Source of the DNA: Lingula anatina
Taxonomy: Eukaryota; Brachiopoda; Lingulata; Lingulida; Lingulidae
Assembly (NCBI RefSeq): GCF_001039355.2
Contig: NW_019773625.1
Location: 406,876 to 439,761 of the forward strand
DNA length: 32,886 nucleotides
Direction: 5' to 3'
Made by a program: the position numbers and the translations under genes. The notes beneath the pieces were generated by a model. That model did not search any database. It had not been told where the DNA came from and saw nothing but the letters and a program-made list of their open reading frames with translations. Below, in pieces: positions 12,599-26,600 of this stretch; within the stretch, counting starts at the first letter, position 1, and each line of letters starts with the position of its first letter.

Positions 12599-14636
12599 CA
12601 ACAAAACATGGATAATACTAAATATCTTTACAGACTTGTCCTGCCTTGCAGTATTTAATTTTCAGCCAGTTATACTACAAAAATAATTCATTTTTTCTAT
12701 GCCTTCTCTCTTTAGGAAGGTAATTATTTAAAAAGTTTGAACAGCCTGTATTGATAATTTTGCCCTAAAGTTTTTTGTTTATAAAACTAAAAAACATGGT
12801 TCTAAAGTATTGAAAAGTTTGTTGACTTTCTGTCAGTAGGTAAATTGAAATCAGTACATTTTGAAAGCATACAATATTTGAGAAAAGTGAGGTGTGAAAA
12901 GTTGAAGTAATTACCATAAGTGCAGACAGATTGTTTATTGATAACTAATTTTGACAGCAGGGTGTCTGAGGCATATGCTTGCACTGGTGTTATGCAAGCA
13001 CCAATTAGTGAATACTTGAGCAGGGAGGGCACTGGCTGAACCAAGTAACCAGGAAATGACGATTGGATTCAAAAACATTTTATAGTTGAAATCATGTGTG
13101 TTCTGCATGTCACACACCCCGAGTTTGACCATAAAATAGACTGACTTTAATAACTAGTGTCTGGTGCATGGTACCTGTAGTTAAAGTGAGGAGTTTAAAT
13201 GCTCAGGGTAGCTCACAGCAACTAAATTAAGAATTTTGAACCCCTTGCTCAAAGATCTTTTTTTGTAATTTGCTGATTTTTCTGGCTAAAATGAACTTAG
13301 AATTCTAAGACAATAGTTTGAGTGAAAAAGATTACACTCAAAGTATCAGTGGGCAAGGCATTAGTTGTTATAAAAACAGCCAAAATTCCTTTCGTGAACT
13401 ATAACATACCATTAATGTTTCATCTTTAATTGACAATTGTCACAAAAATGTGTTATCTATCTTAAGTTGCAGGCGTGCACAGAATAGTACTTTCACTGCA
13501 ACAGACAAAGCCTGGCTCATTGGTTTCTTACACCAGAATAATTGCCAAACCAAATAGTGCTTGAGATCAGTTTTACATACTGGTGTATATCAGACTATTG
13601 CTCAATTGTGCATCATGTTGCGCACTAAGAGCCAAAACCACCAAGAAAAGAAAGCAATTGATGGGGTAATGTCTTTATGTTTGGCGTATCAAGATGGTTG
13701 AAATGATTCAATTGGTGTGGTATGGTCTGTAAGTTAGTGTCAGGGAGCTGTGAAAGAAAACAGCTTTCTCACGTACTTGGGTGGCAGAAATTGTGTCGTG
13801 ATTGTAAATGTTTCATTGCAGATAGCAGTTTTAAGAGTAACAATGGAGATAGCAGAATATTTGGCAGTCAGTGCTCTCATAGCAGAATTGGCGCAAGCAT
13901 ATTGTGGTTTCTTTTTTAGGCAATGTTTTTATGATAATAGAAGATGAAAATGGTGCACACTATTTGACTAGCCATGCTATTCAACTTCAATGATTTGGCA
14001 AATAAAACAGATCTTATAAAAGCATATTCTTCTACTATGTCTTAAAAAATTCAAAAGAAATTAATATATCAGCTATGATTGTGGCAAAAATTCTATATAT
14101 TTCTTTCAAGTAAAGTACGTAGCTTTTCTCAAAAAGGTACATCTAAATATTAAATTGCAGTCATGATCCCATTCTTGACTGTTAAAGGAATACATTTGTA
14201 ATCACAATTCCATCAGTCTATCACTAACCGTCTTTGTAAAAATGACTAAGACTTATCCAGTTGTACCTGACCCTGCTAGGGTCTGATCCTATACTCTCAA
14301 CTTACTAGTACTTTGTACAAATGGCACCTGCACTCTGATCACAACCACCCCATTTCTCTATAATCTATATCATTTCTTCCTCTCTGACTATGATTTGCAA
14401 TTGAAGACCTGACTGAAGGTTGTCCTGGTGACTCCCTATTACCACAAGAAATAATATTATCAAACAGGGCAAAATATGTTGCTTTTTTAACTCCTAGTCA
14501 AAGGGTTTAAAAAGAGGAACACAATACAAATACTGCAAAGACTGGAATTAAGGTTGGATTAGATCACCCTTAACTTCAGAGACTGCATGGCACAACATGT
14601 AACAATCGTCTATCCAGCAACTGCTCTCATAAAATG

Positions 14637-14667
<31 letters not shown>

Positions 14668-17600
14668 ATATAAAGAAGTATGTTTCCTTTGGACTCTTAA
14701 GTTAGGATGGATTGAAATATTTATAATATGAAAACACTCTGGTATATTTTCTAGATGTTGGACCAGTGGTGGACACACGAGATGATCTGAAGTTTCAACG
14801 AGAATTGCGCGACCTGTATGTGCAAGGAGGTGGAGATTGTCCAGAAATGAGTATTACTGCAATACAGATGGCACTGCAGGTCTCCCTGCCGAACTCTTTT
14901 ATCTATGTCTTCACAGATGCACGCTCCAAGGACTACGAAAAAACAAGTGAGGTGCTGACATTGATTCAGCAGAAACAAAGCCAGGTAAGGTGTAAAGCTT
15001 AAAATTTTGCAATTATTCCAAAGCATCTTGAAAATATTTAATAATACAGGAGTTTGTAATAAAGCATTTTGTCATTGAGATTTGCGACAACAGCATTGTG
15101 AGTTCCATTTTTGCCTTCGTCTTGGGAAAGACATTTATTTTTGTGTTATCTTATGTTATTTGTTTTTTTAGGATTTTTATTTTTGGAAATCGCACCATGA
15201 TTATTTTGACAAGAAAGAATGTCAAAACAGATTTATCAAAAGTAAAAATCTTGCTGAATTGCATGTTGTTGCTGCACCTGTTATTTACTTTCTACATCTT
15301 TAAAAAAATCTTGTGGGATACAATAAATCTTGATGAAAATGCTTTGATTTGGTTAGCAGAAAATCATTTATTGATAACCCAATCCATGAATTAAAGACTG
15401 TGGTGTGGATTTTACATCAAACAACCACAAAATGACTCAATCAAGACATCAAAGATTGAATAAGGGTATAGATTTGCATCAAGCTTTTTTTCAGCTTGGA
15501 AAGAACATGAAAGAGGGTTTGTCCTCACTTGTTTGGTAATTGGTTCTCTGTTTTCAAAGTCTTTGGCTCTGTAACCGGAGATATCTACAAATAGCTAGCC
15601 ATTGGTGAGGTCTTCCATTTCTTGTTTGTTATGTCGATTACCTTTAACCATTGGTCACATCTCATTTGTCATCCGTGAAGACCTGTAAGTGACTTGTACA
15701 TTGTGCTGTCATCTTGTATGTAAGACTAGAGTTTCAGGCAAGATTTAGAAATGTGTGTGTTCTAAAGATAGTTGACCTGTTTGACAACAGTAACTGCAAC
15801 TTTCCAATGCTCTAGGACCTTCTGTTTCTGTACTAACTTTTTCATACCTCTGATTTAACTTTGAGTTTACTTAAAAAACAAGTGACATTTTTTTTAATGG
15901 CATAGTATTAGATTCATGTGGGAAAGGCATGGTGATTAATATATTTTTGTGTCAAATAAGAACTTCAATTCTAGTTTCTTGTAATTTCCACCAAATATGT
16001 GCTGATGGAGGTGGTGATCACTTTATTCTCATCTGCATCTACACAAATTTGTTATCCTTTTGGTAGCACAAACCATGGAATTCGATACACACGTCCACTT
16101 TTTCTTTCCTGTAGCCATCTTCAAGCCATTTTTCAAGGGGTATTTTTCTCCACTTATTGCTCAAGAGCTGTAAATATCAGTGTTTGCATTCTGTAGGTTT
16201 TAATGGTGCTGTCGTCCCCTTAAGTAAGGTTAATCTGTTTCCTAATTGGCAGTGCAGGGGATCTGGAACTGGTTATAATGGCCACAGCTTTAACCACAAT
16301 GTTAACTTCTAAACTTGTCTCAGACACCTGTACAGCCATTATTTAGTCACCTAGCTGGAACAGCTGTTTGAATCCCCATGTCACAGTGCTTTGAATGGAA
16401 ATTAATTGCCAAACAAAAGCGTACTTGATGAAACTAATGTACAAAGGTGAAGGCTGTGGTGTTTTTCTATAATGAAAAATATTTTTTGAAATAAATTGCA
16501 TTATCAAATTGTATAGAATGCTGGGGGTGGGGGCAGGTATTAATGTGACCAGGGTGAATGGGGCTTACTGTAGCCATATAAAAGTACAGACTCTGATTTT
16601 CGTTTTACCCTGTTTTCATCATCTTTCTATGGTATTGGCTGTCTAGACTGAACAGGCCATATCCAGATGTTGGAAAGAGGAACAACACACAACTAATATG
16701 TTTGTGTGTGTGTGTGTGGGGGGGGGGGGAGTTGAAACACTTCCTTAGGTCCTGCCTTTTTCGCTAAAATTAACCTCTGAATCTCAGGTTGTTATGCAAG
16801 GGTTATTGTTCAATTTGAACAGTAATGAAATGGATTTTGGCCTAAGTATTTTATTAAAAATTTGTAAGTTTTGACATAAAACACAAGTTAAAGGTCTTTT
16901 GTTTCTTCGCTGTGTGATGAAAAATTAATTTTATAAAATATTTAAGACACTAGCTATTGTAAAGTCAAGTTTGCATTTGAATGTCATGCTGCTTCATGAA
17001 CAGATGTTTTGCAAAGAAGTAGGCAAATTGTTCCAAACATGTAAGATCTTTTATAGATTACCACAGTAGCAATATCCTTTGGTTTTATTGTCAAGATTAG
17101 TTCTTTATTAACACTTTGGCCAGAAACAGAGAGAATCATGGCAAGTTAAGCTCACAATAGTCCAAGTGATGTCAACAAGACCCCCCTCCCCCTCTCTCCC
17201 AGACCTGAGATTTTTATGTGGAATCAGTAATTGTTACTGATAATTGTTATGGGACCTAAGGTGGCCTCAGACCCCAGCCAATAAAGTGTTTTCTCCTACT
17301 ATAAATGAACAGAGATTTTTTTAAAACTCAGACTTGTGTCTGATGGATGAAAGGGACAATTATCCCATGATGTCATCACAAAACAGAACAAAATTTTAAT
17401 TGGTTAAAGGGATAATAACTCTTCGTATGAGATCTATATTTCACAATAAAAACACTGTGAACAGCTCATAGAAATATAATATATTCTGTTGTACCACAAA
17501 AACTGAAGTTATAGCTATTATTCTGATGTCTGAGCTTTTCTTTAGACCACGTGACTGCCATTCATGGCCATACTCTGTTATAATCTCTTAAGAGATTATA

Positions 17601-20600
17601 ACAAAAAAGCAAACTTTTTAGAAAAAAACCAGGGACTAACTTTGAATGTAAAAATGGATTCATTAACCATTGGTAAGTATGGGAAAATTGTTGTTTACTC
17701 CAGGAAAATTAATTTTTTGGCCAAAATGAAGAGTTATTATCCCTTTAATCTTAACCAATTTTTTATGCTTTGCATAGGGCAGTATGTGATCTGAGCATTT
17801 GGTGACGTTGGTTGGACTCTTTTTAATTTAAGTTAGGCCAGATTTGACTGTGGCTTCCTAAATGAACCCATTTGACCTCTGTGCCTATCTCCTGCCCTGT
17901 GATCAGCCAATGGCCACGTGTCTGGGCTGCAAGAACTTAGACTATTTATCTTAGGCATTTTTTGCACATTAATGGCTGTTTTCAACTCACCAGTGCTGTT
18001 GCGATTAATTAAGAAACATACAGTCTCCCTCGGCAGGAAGGGATGAGTTGTACAGAAGGGTGCATGGTGAGAGTGTACTGGGCCAGTGTTCTCTAAGGTT
18101 CAGAATGCTGCTTGGTACTTGCCTCATGCTCTCTGCTACTGTCAGGGGCATGAAAACAGCTGGTGACAGAGGTTGGTTTTAATTAGACTCTGAAATTCAG
18201 TGAGTGCAAACTTGAGCAGATTTTTCTTGTTCCAAACTGTACATGGATATACTAATTTGACTTACTTTTTCCAAAAAAAAAGGTGCCAATGAATACTGTA
18301 TGTGCTTATTCAAAAGTGAAGTAAGACAATCCTTCTTAGAAAGCAGGAAAATAGGGTTTAGAACTATATTTAGAATTTGATCACAGTTTCTTTTTAGGCA
18401 TGGAGATGGTGCTTCGTTGCTATATTTGCTCAAATTTATCAACCACATTTAAACACAGCAATCTTCCATTTTAGAAAATTAATTCCTGTCACCCATGCCA
18501 GCTAATTTTAGCAAGTATTTGTGACTCCATCAGAAGATGTAGCTATTTCAATAAACACTTGCATTGCACATGCCTTCAGCAAAGTGGCAGTAGAAGGGAT
18601 GTGATGTAATGTATCCCAAGTCATCTATGGTTCACAGCTATTGGTGTGAAATACCCCAGGTGTTGATGAAATTAAACTATGATTTGTTGACAGATTTGAC
18701 CTTTCAAGTTCCAGAAACCATTTCGACAGAACCATATCCTGTCAGCACCCGGCTGATTATGAAACTGCATGATTAGCTTTGTTGTGGTCCCCTTTACCGC
18801 CTTGCTTGACATATCAAAAGGAAGTAATGGTTTTAGGGGCTAAAAGTAGTTATAAAGATGTTGTCAAGGATGATGCAAAGAAAGGAAATATTGAAACAAA
18901 TTATTCCAATAAAGTTTCAGGTACATGCAGTTGTTGAAAGAGATGTTGCAAAAAGGTGGAAGGGCTCAAAATTTAGGTGTTCCCACTGCCACCTCCTCCC
19001 CAATTGTCTGCTTTTATGCAAAATACATGGTAGACTAGAAATAAATAGCTGGCCCCTCTGTGTGAGGAAGGTGTGAATACAGACAGAGATCCATCTGTGG
19101 CTCAGACAGTCTAGTCATGAGGTAAACTGAGTTGAATCTTAAAAAATAATACTGAAAGAACTTAGAGACACTCAAGTATGATCAAGTCAGCAGAGTATCT
19201 GTAAAAAGCAGTTATCAAACAAAAATTATTATGTTTTTTTTTTTTGAAAATGAACATTTATTTAAGTATCACCAGGAATTAATTAGGCTTTCTGGTTCTC
19301 AAATTGTTTTTTGGTCACACCACCTATCTGGACAGAACTCAACAGGACTCCCTTTGGGAGTGTTCTGGCCCCAATAACCCACCAAATAACACATGAGAAA
19401 ACCCCAGAATATACAACAATTGGAAGGAGAGCTTTTTGGATGCCTTTCATGATTGTATATCTAGGGTAAGTGTGAACAGCTTTTGTCAACAATGTCAGTG
19501 ATCCGAGGGCAAAACAAGTATTTGAAGTGAACAGTAGCAGACTGGTATCCATAATAGATAGCCTGTATGGTTTTTTCTGCATTATTTGTGGAATGTTTTT
19601 GTTTGTGTGGGTTAACAATGTCTTTGTTGTTGTTATTGTTTGGGGAAGGGGTATGGATGTCACCTGTGCTGACAAATATGTTTTTGATTGAGTAACATCT
19701 TAGAAAGTTTTGTCAGAATGAAGCTTGGAAGAGAAAATTGGGGAATGTGTTTTGGTATGGTATTGGGCTGGGTTCCAGCAAGAGAACGTAAATAAAGGAT
19801 ATATTTTAGGTTTTATGAAATGAAAACATCTGGGTTTGTGTTCTGTACTTGTATTGCTGAAGAGCCCTCTTCTATTGGCATGGATCTGAAATTATTTTAA
19901 AAAAAAAACTCAAAAGTTGACTTCAGTTTGGAATGTTGTGGACATTCTAACCCTTGTTGCCGAGCAGCTCAATGGGGTTCTAAACAAACAAGTCATTGTA
20001 TGTCAAGAAGCATTGCTAACCAGTTGTAAAAATTGAGAGTTATGCAACGAGTTTTCCATGTGCTCCATGTACGTTGACACAAAGTACAATTTGTTTGCGA
20101 GACCTCTGCACAAGAGCTTACAAGATAGAGCATTCATGTGTCAAGAACTGTTTATTTTAATGGGGTTGTAAAAATTGTCATTGATTTAGAACCAGATGCA
20201 CTCTGTAACTTGTGTGGCTTTGCCAGTTTGCAACTAGTATCAAACAATATTACTTGAGGAACTCTCCAATTCCATTTCTTGTCTAGTTCTGTCAGGCTCT
20301 ATGTAGTTCAAATAATAATTTTTTTCATATACTAGAATTTTTCTTGCTGACATCAAACTAAGTCTTTACTTTGCTTCGATTCTTTTTGCCTGAGGAAATA
20401 CCTATTTATGTCAAACAAAAAACATTTTGCAGCTGGTTTCCCATTATTGCACTCCAGTGTTTAGCACTCTCTTATGTCTTTTTTGTTGTGTTCGCAGTGA
20501 CTGTAGTATAGTTGGAAACACTGGATGTCAAACTTTTAGAAGATGTACGTATAAATTACATAAAAACCTTTACCGCTATAACATCAGGATGTGGTAATGA

Positions 20601-23600
20601 TAATATTTGACATTCCAGATAGTGTCCATTACATATTAAAGAAAACACAGGGTAAAAAATAATTAAAGACAATAAATGCTATGCTCCAGGTTAAAATTTC
20701 CTCAATAAAAGATGCCATTGACTTCAACTTCATTTTTCAGCTAATACAGAACAACCAAGAACAACAATACAGAACGATTCATTGAGAAACAATTCATATT
20801 GAAATGTGATAAAATTCCTACTTTTATTTATGTCCCAGGTGGTGTTTGTGATGACAGGAGACTGTGGCAATACCTCCCACCCTGGATACCAAGCCTACGA
20901 GCAGATTGCCTCTACCAGTTCAGGGCAGGTGTTCTTGCTCAAAAAGTCTGAAGTCAATCAGGTAAGTCATCATTTGGGTAATCTCTCATGGCACTTATGA
21001 TCAAATGATCAGTGAAATGAAATCAGTTGTGGTGAAGGGAAAAAGTTGGGAACTTTTGGTGCCAGAGGATGTCATTCTGATACTTTTTATGTTAGTATTT
21101 ATGTGATAAACCAATAAGGATAACGTAATCTTAAAGAATGTGAGGCCATTGCCAAGTGTTGATATGGTGGCAAAGCTTTGAAAGAAAAGCAATGTGAGTC
21201 CATTTATGTTTGAGAAAACCTATGAATTCAGATTTTGCCATGGTTTGTACGGGTGAATAGAAATTTCAAATAACATAAGTTTCCTTCTGTCAGCTTTGAA
21301 ATGTTCAAGTATTTTTGGTCCCAATTGTGGCCTGTTCTTTGAAGATTCATCAAATATTTGCCGATTGTTTATCCTGTTCCTAAAATGTGGAGTCTACCAT
21401 CAATAAGAGAAGCAAGCTGAAGACTTTCACCCACACTCTAAACATACAGGCTAGGGGATCAGGTGATTTGGCTGTTTTTCAGAATGTATTGTACTTTATA
21501 GGACAGGAATTTGGTATGGTTCATTTGAAATGGCAAAGATCAAGAGCAGAGATTCCACAAGGAAAAAATTAGTTTATGCTTTATGTCCAAAAAGACCACC
21601 CTCAACAATGTGGAAAGGAGAGATTTGAAATCTCTTGGAGGGCTTGTCTGAATGAGGAAGAGGTAAAAAATAAGGCATTTTTCATGGAAATTGGATGATT
21701 TGGCATGTGAGTGCAATGTATCCTCTGGAGGTTCAACTATCAAGAGTTAAAAAAAATAAGACATTCGACAATATCTCAAATGGGATAAGCTACATAATGT
21801 CAAAATAGAAAAAAAACACCCCATGTATCTTGTGTTATTTTATTTTATTTTATTTTATTTTGTGTGTGTGATAGTCTAAAATAAAAGGTCATAATGTATT
21901 TTTTATAAAAAAAATCTGAACCAAACCGAAATATGTCAGAACTGAATGGGGTGAATTTTTTCCAGTTGACAATAGTTTCATAGTTTTCATCTCTATTTTG
22001 GTCTTTTGCCAAGAACAGTAAAAAGGAGTTGCCATATCTATTTCTTTCTAAGTAAAATGCGATGACAGACAACATGTCCTACACAATAACAAGGGCTCAG
22101 CTGGTTTCATCAAAAAAACTTTTACTAAGTTTTTGCCTTAACTTTTAGACTAAGGTTTTTAGCCTACTTCTATTCAGTATAAATCTAAAGTAATCCACTG
22201 AAATTAAGTAACTATTGTTTTAAAACTATTTCTCTCTGGCTACAAAGCAGGTGTGTTATTTGATTTGAATGCTAAAACTCTGTTATGAAACAGGCACCAA
22301 CCTTTTTTGACTAAGATTGACTGCAATTGAAATATGTCTTACCAAAACTTTTTGTTTACCATCAGAGTGGCAGCATAAGGTCATATCACACAAATAAAGA
22401 CTGCTTTATTAGTATGTCTGTCCCAACTTCTCCATAAAACCAGTGGTTGGCCACTGAGGCATAGCTTCAGACAGTGGTCTCCCAACGGAAATGGCAAAAA
22501 GCACCAGAGCAGGAGGTCATCTTTTTAATTGGATATTGATCTGTAGGTTGTGGCCAGTGGTCATGTAGAGTCAGATGTGGTTAGGTGTCCCCCCTGTTAC
22601 CATTGACACCCCCTGTCTGGTTTGTCAGACCTGGTTATAGTGACCCAAAGTTTGACAATGCCCATAGTGTATAGTATGGTGGATGAAGGGAATGCACTCA
22701 AGAGCCATTGACATTCCAATAGAGAGATCATAGCTTTTTCTTTATTGTCGGAAGGAATTATGAAAGTAACGTCAGAGACCATTAAGTGTAATACGAGTAT
22801 CAAATTGAATATTTTAACATATTCAAAATATCTGATGTTCATATAAATTGCATTTCTAAAAACTGATGGTAATGGGTCTTTAAATTTCAAATTGCAAAAT
22901 TGGTAGACAATAAAACCACCAGTTGAGATGAAAATAAATTAATGAGCAACCATTGGCAAGTCTGCAGTGACCTCATAGTGCTGAATGGTGTGTTGTTATA
23001 CAACATACAGCAGTTGGTAGAATGCCTTTGCTTTTCCAGCCAATGCCAGCAGGGTGGTAGAAGTCATTTGTGTTTTACATTTGAGAAAACTGGGTTAAGT
23101 AACCATAGCCCAGGTCATGGCAACTTATTGGAACAAGCTGTATCTGCAGCAACACTACTCAAGGCTCTGATCAGTTACGTGAAATGTTTATCAACAGCTA
23201 AAGATAATTTGCTCAAGCTGATAAAAAGCATTATTTTATTAACTCCCTTTCAACAATTTTTTATAGCTTTCTATGATGAGTTTCATTTTACAAAAAGTGT
23301 AATTTACAATAAACTCATTCTACCTCTGTTGATTGCTCTGTTAACACTTAATTAGTAAAATGGCATACGGAAACTTAAATAGACTGGTATTGATGCAGCT
23401 TCACCAACAAGGTGTATAATATATGTTTATTACAATATGTATTATTTTATTTTTGTAAAATATGAATGTCACACTGTTTGAAAAATCAGCTTGCACTCCT
23501 TTTTATGCATGAATGTTGACTTAGACTTGTCTTCAAGTCTTTCAAATATCAATTGAAAATGTGATTTAATTTGAGTATTTTTGCAACTTCCAGATGTTTT

Positions 23601-26600
23601 TCCTTAGACATTAAACAGCTACATTCTCAATAAAGGTGTATTAATCTGATGATTCGATAAACTGAATTTGTTATAATCAGCCTGTTCACTGAGCCATTGT
23701 GAACCCAGACAAAGTGCAAAATTTAGAGCACCTGTGAAAATAAGGGTTATGTATAAAGTTCAGATGGAGGAAAGAAATTAATGGTGAGAATATTGGCAAA
23801 GTTTGCAAATCTTGTTTAAAATCTTCTGTAACTTTCACTAATACATGTAACTATTACAGTGTGAAAAGAAAAGGTTTCTTTTCATCTTTGTACATGCCTT
23901 ATTTTTTCCATGCCACATAAATGTACATAGTTGGTATGGTTATTCAACTCCACCAAACAGCCATTAAAAGATTAGATAGCAACATAGTGAAACAGAACTG
24001 CTTTGTTCTGCCTGAGGACAGTTTCCTGGCCAGGAATGCTAACTGCTAAAAAAGGAAATGGTTTGTCCCTAGCCAATGTACCCTAGATATATTTGGGAGT
24101 TCACTTGCCACCACACATGACAAATGTAATGAAGAAAACCTATATTAACTGCACAGATGATAAAATAAGTATCTTCATTTATTTTTTTTCAAAGATGGCC
24201 ATTCTATTGTATTTTCTCATCTTAAACATGATCTTTTCGTCCTTATTATTTTTGGGCTCTTCCACCCCAATTTAAACAAGAAGATGAGATGAAATTTTCA
24301 TTATTCATTAAGTACTGACTGCATAGAAAATTTTTACAACTGTAGAGTTACTATGGAATTATTCAACACGGAATAGTTGTTCAAGTAATACCAAGAGGCT
24401 GAAATTTGAATCAAAAACTAATAGTGTTTGACTTTTTTTAAACAAGTTTCTCAAATGTTTTTTCTTTGCCTGCATGTGAGTTGATGAGAAATAACCATAA
24501 TGAAATAATAAGCATATGATTAGCACATCCTTCCAAGCCTGTTGGTAGACACTTGTATCTCTGCATCAACAGAGTTAACATTCCGTCTTTGTTGGGCTTC
24601 AATTTTGCATCAAGTTCTGAAGATACTAATGGTTTCATAGTACTTTTTGTAATCATTTTCAATTTGTGTATCTTTGGTCGGAAGTTGTGTGTGCAATTTT
24701 CAAAAGTCTGTGGGCAACCCTGATTATTTAGAGAACCACACACATAAAAAGGTCAATTCACGGCACCAGACAGAATGAGTTATGTTACACACAACATGGA
24801 ATTATCAAAGAAACCCCTCAAAAAAATCTAGATTTCAGTCCCAAGACATAGTGAACCACTATAGTTATAGTGTTAAAACACACGGCTTAAAAAATGAAGG
24901 GAAATTATTCAACAACCACTAATAGTCCCCCCTATGAAGATCGGTGTACGATTTCAGTTGTAATGGTGATAGAGTACTAGAAAGTGGAATTTACGCTGAC
25001 AAGGAAACAAGGGTTGCGGTAAAATGGCATGAAAAGCTATCACACTGTAACCTCCAAAATACTGTTATGTTCCATAAAAACATTTTATGAGGAACAGGTT
25101 TCTAGCTTGTTAATGACAATGGTTCGTACAGCGTTGGTTGTTAGTGAAGCAACTTTTTATGCAAGATGACAGGCTGTAACGATGGAACAGTTGGAGGCAT
25201 TATTATGTACACTTCCTAATAAAAGTACAGAGTGTTTTGCCCCAAAAATAGGGCAATCACAACGGAATACATAGATTGAAGCTTCGCTCCATATACAGGG
25301 TGTGACATAAATGTGCAGGGAAGAGGGAAAAGGTGGCTTGACAAATACACATGGCAATTAGCTTCTATTTATGTATTTTATTCAAAGCATTTCATAGTTT
25401 TGGTAAAAAGTTTACCAAGTTTCATTATAATTGCGTAAGACAGGAAGTAAAAATGGGGAAATAGAAAAATAGGTATCTAGTATATGTCCGGTGACTTGTG
25501 TATTTCAGTAATAGTCAGTTTTGATGTATTAATAAGCTATGAATGAGAAGTTACTGAATTTAATTTTCTATTGAAGTTTTTGGAATTAGTACGATAATGC
25601 TCTGTTTTAATGTTATAATTATAAAAAGAATTTCACAATTATTCATTGTAGGTGCTGAATTTTGTACGTGTAGCAGTCCAGTCTCGAAAGGTTAATTTAT
25701 TCTCCTCTGATCGTGCCAATTCAGATACTCAGGACATTAGTCTCCCAATTGACACAGAGCTTCAGGAGTTCACTATCTCCATCAGTGGAGACAACCCAGA
25801 TGCCACTATTATCAATCCTGCAGGTAAGACATCAAGCGGGAAGGGGGGTTCAAATCTGTATGTCATAAAAGGATTAACTGATTTTACGTTACTGCAGTTA
25901 ACAATTAAAATGTGTATTGTAACTCTTATGAACATCCTGAGAGCCAGAAATCACTGGAATCCACCAAGGTTTGGCAATGGTGAAGTGTTTGCATTAGTTG
26001 GTTTCCACAAATCTCTGATAATCATGGTGGTATATGATATATTTTGGAAATAATTTGTTTATCATTATATTAACAGGTCAAATTGTAACAAGAAGAAATG
26101 GACGCAAAGAATTGCTCAACATCAAAAATGTTCTCATCATCAACATCAAAGATCCAGAGCCAGGTTTGTGGAGAGTTAAGATGTCTGCCAAGGGCAAACA
26201 CACCACTAGAATCACTGGCCTCAGTTCTACAGATTTCATCCATGGATTTTCCAAGAAACCCACCGATGACCTTGTCGAGACAAGACAAAGACCTGTCAGT
26301 GGTAATGTAGTTTGTTTTTTATTTAATAGCCTAGGGGTGTGTCTGTTCTAATGTTTGGGTTTTTTTTTTACTTTGAATAACCAGAATTTTTATTTCAAGT
26401 TATTTTGTCTTTTACAATTAATTTACAAAAGTTGTGTTTCCCACCTCTCTGATCTGCAAAGTAAGGTTTTGTTTGGATTGTTTTAAATGTTAACAATATG
26501 ACAATATGAAGGATGAAGCATTAGAGTAAAACCTTTGGGTAACACCTTTAGATTTTGATGACTCTTTTTATAAAACACAAAAAAAAAACAAAATAATATG

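Larger units (their letters stand above)
4992..14754 (+). other. Intron 1 (9.8 kb)
   Basis: This is a phase-1 intron between the first and second VWA exons, bounded by gtaagt and ttttctag. It contains a (TC)n tract, poly-G tracts, an 81-bp in-frame tandem duplication near 8.6 kb, the minisatellite with nested inverted-repeat elements at 9.4-10.2 kb, an (AC)n tract and an (AT)n tract. I recognise no other coding exon. Long first introns often hold enhancers, but nothing in the sequence proves that here. Confidence 0.85.
14985..20838 (+). other. Intron 2 (5.9 kb)
   Basis: This is a phase-0 intron inside the VWA domain. It holds a (TG)n-poly-G tract at 16.7 kb, an inverted-repeat element at 17.4-17.8 kb and an antisense candidate retrocopy at 19.2-19.7 kb. 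The remainder shows no recognisable gene. Confidence 0.85.

Noticed and set aside
22942-23355. 137-codon open frame with ATG start in intron 3
   Set aside because: No motif, signal or family resemblance; about one frame of this length is expected by chance in 33 kb of both strands at this composition.
24438-24743. 101-codon minus-strand frame, considered as a transposase remnant
   Set aside because: I could not identify any catalytic motif or terminal repeats, and its end has no conserved features.
25297-25322. acagggtgtgacataaat considered as a mariner/Tc1-type terminal repeat
   Set aside because: No matching inverted copy was found within the window, so there is no element to define.
26070-26288. 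Minus-strand open frames opposite exon 5
   Set aside because: Shadows of the conserved hemicentin exon on the + strand.
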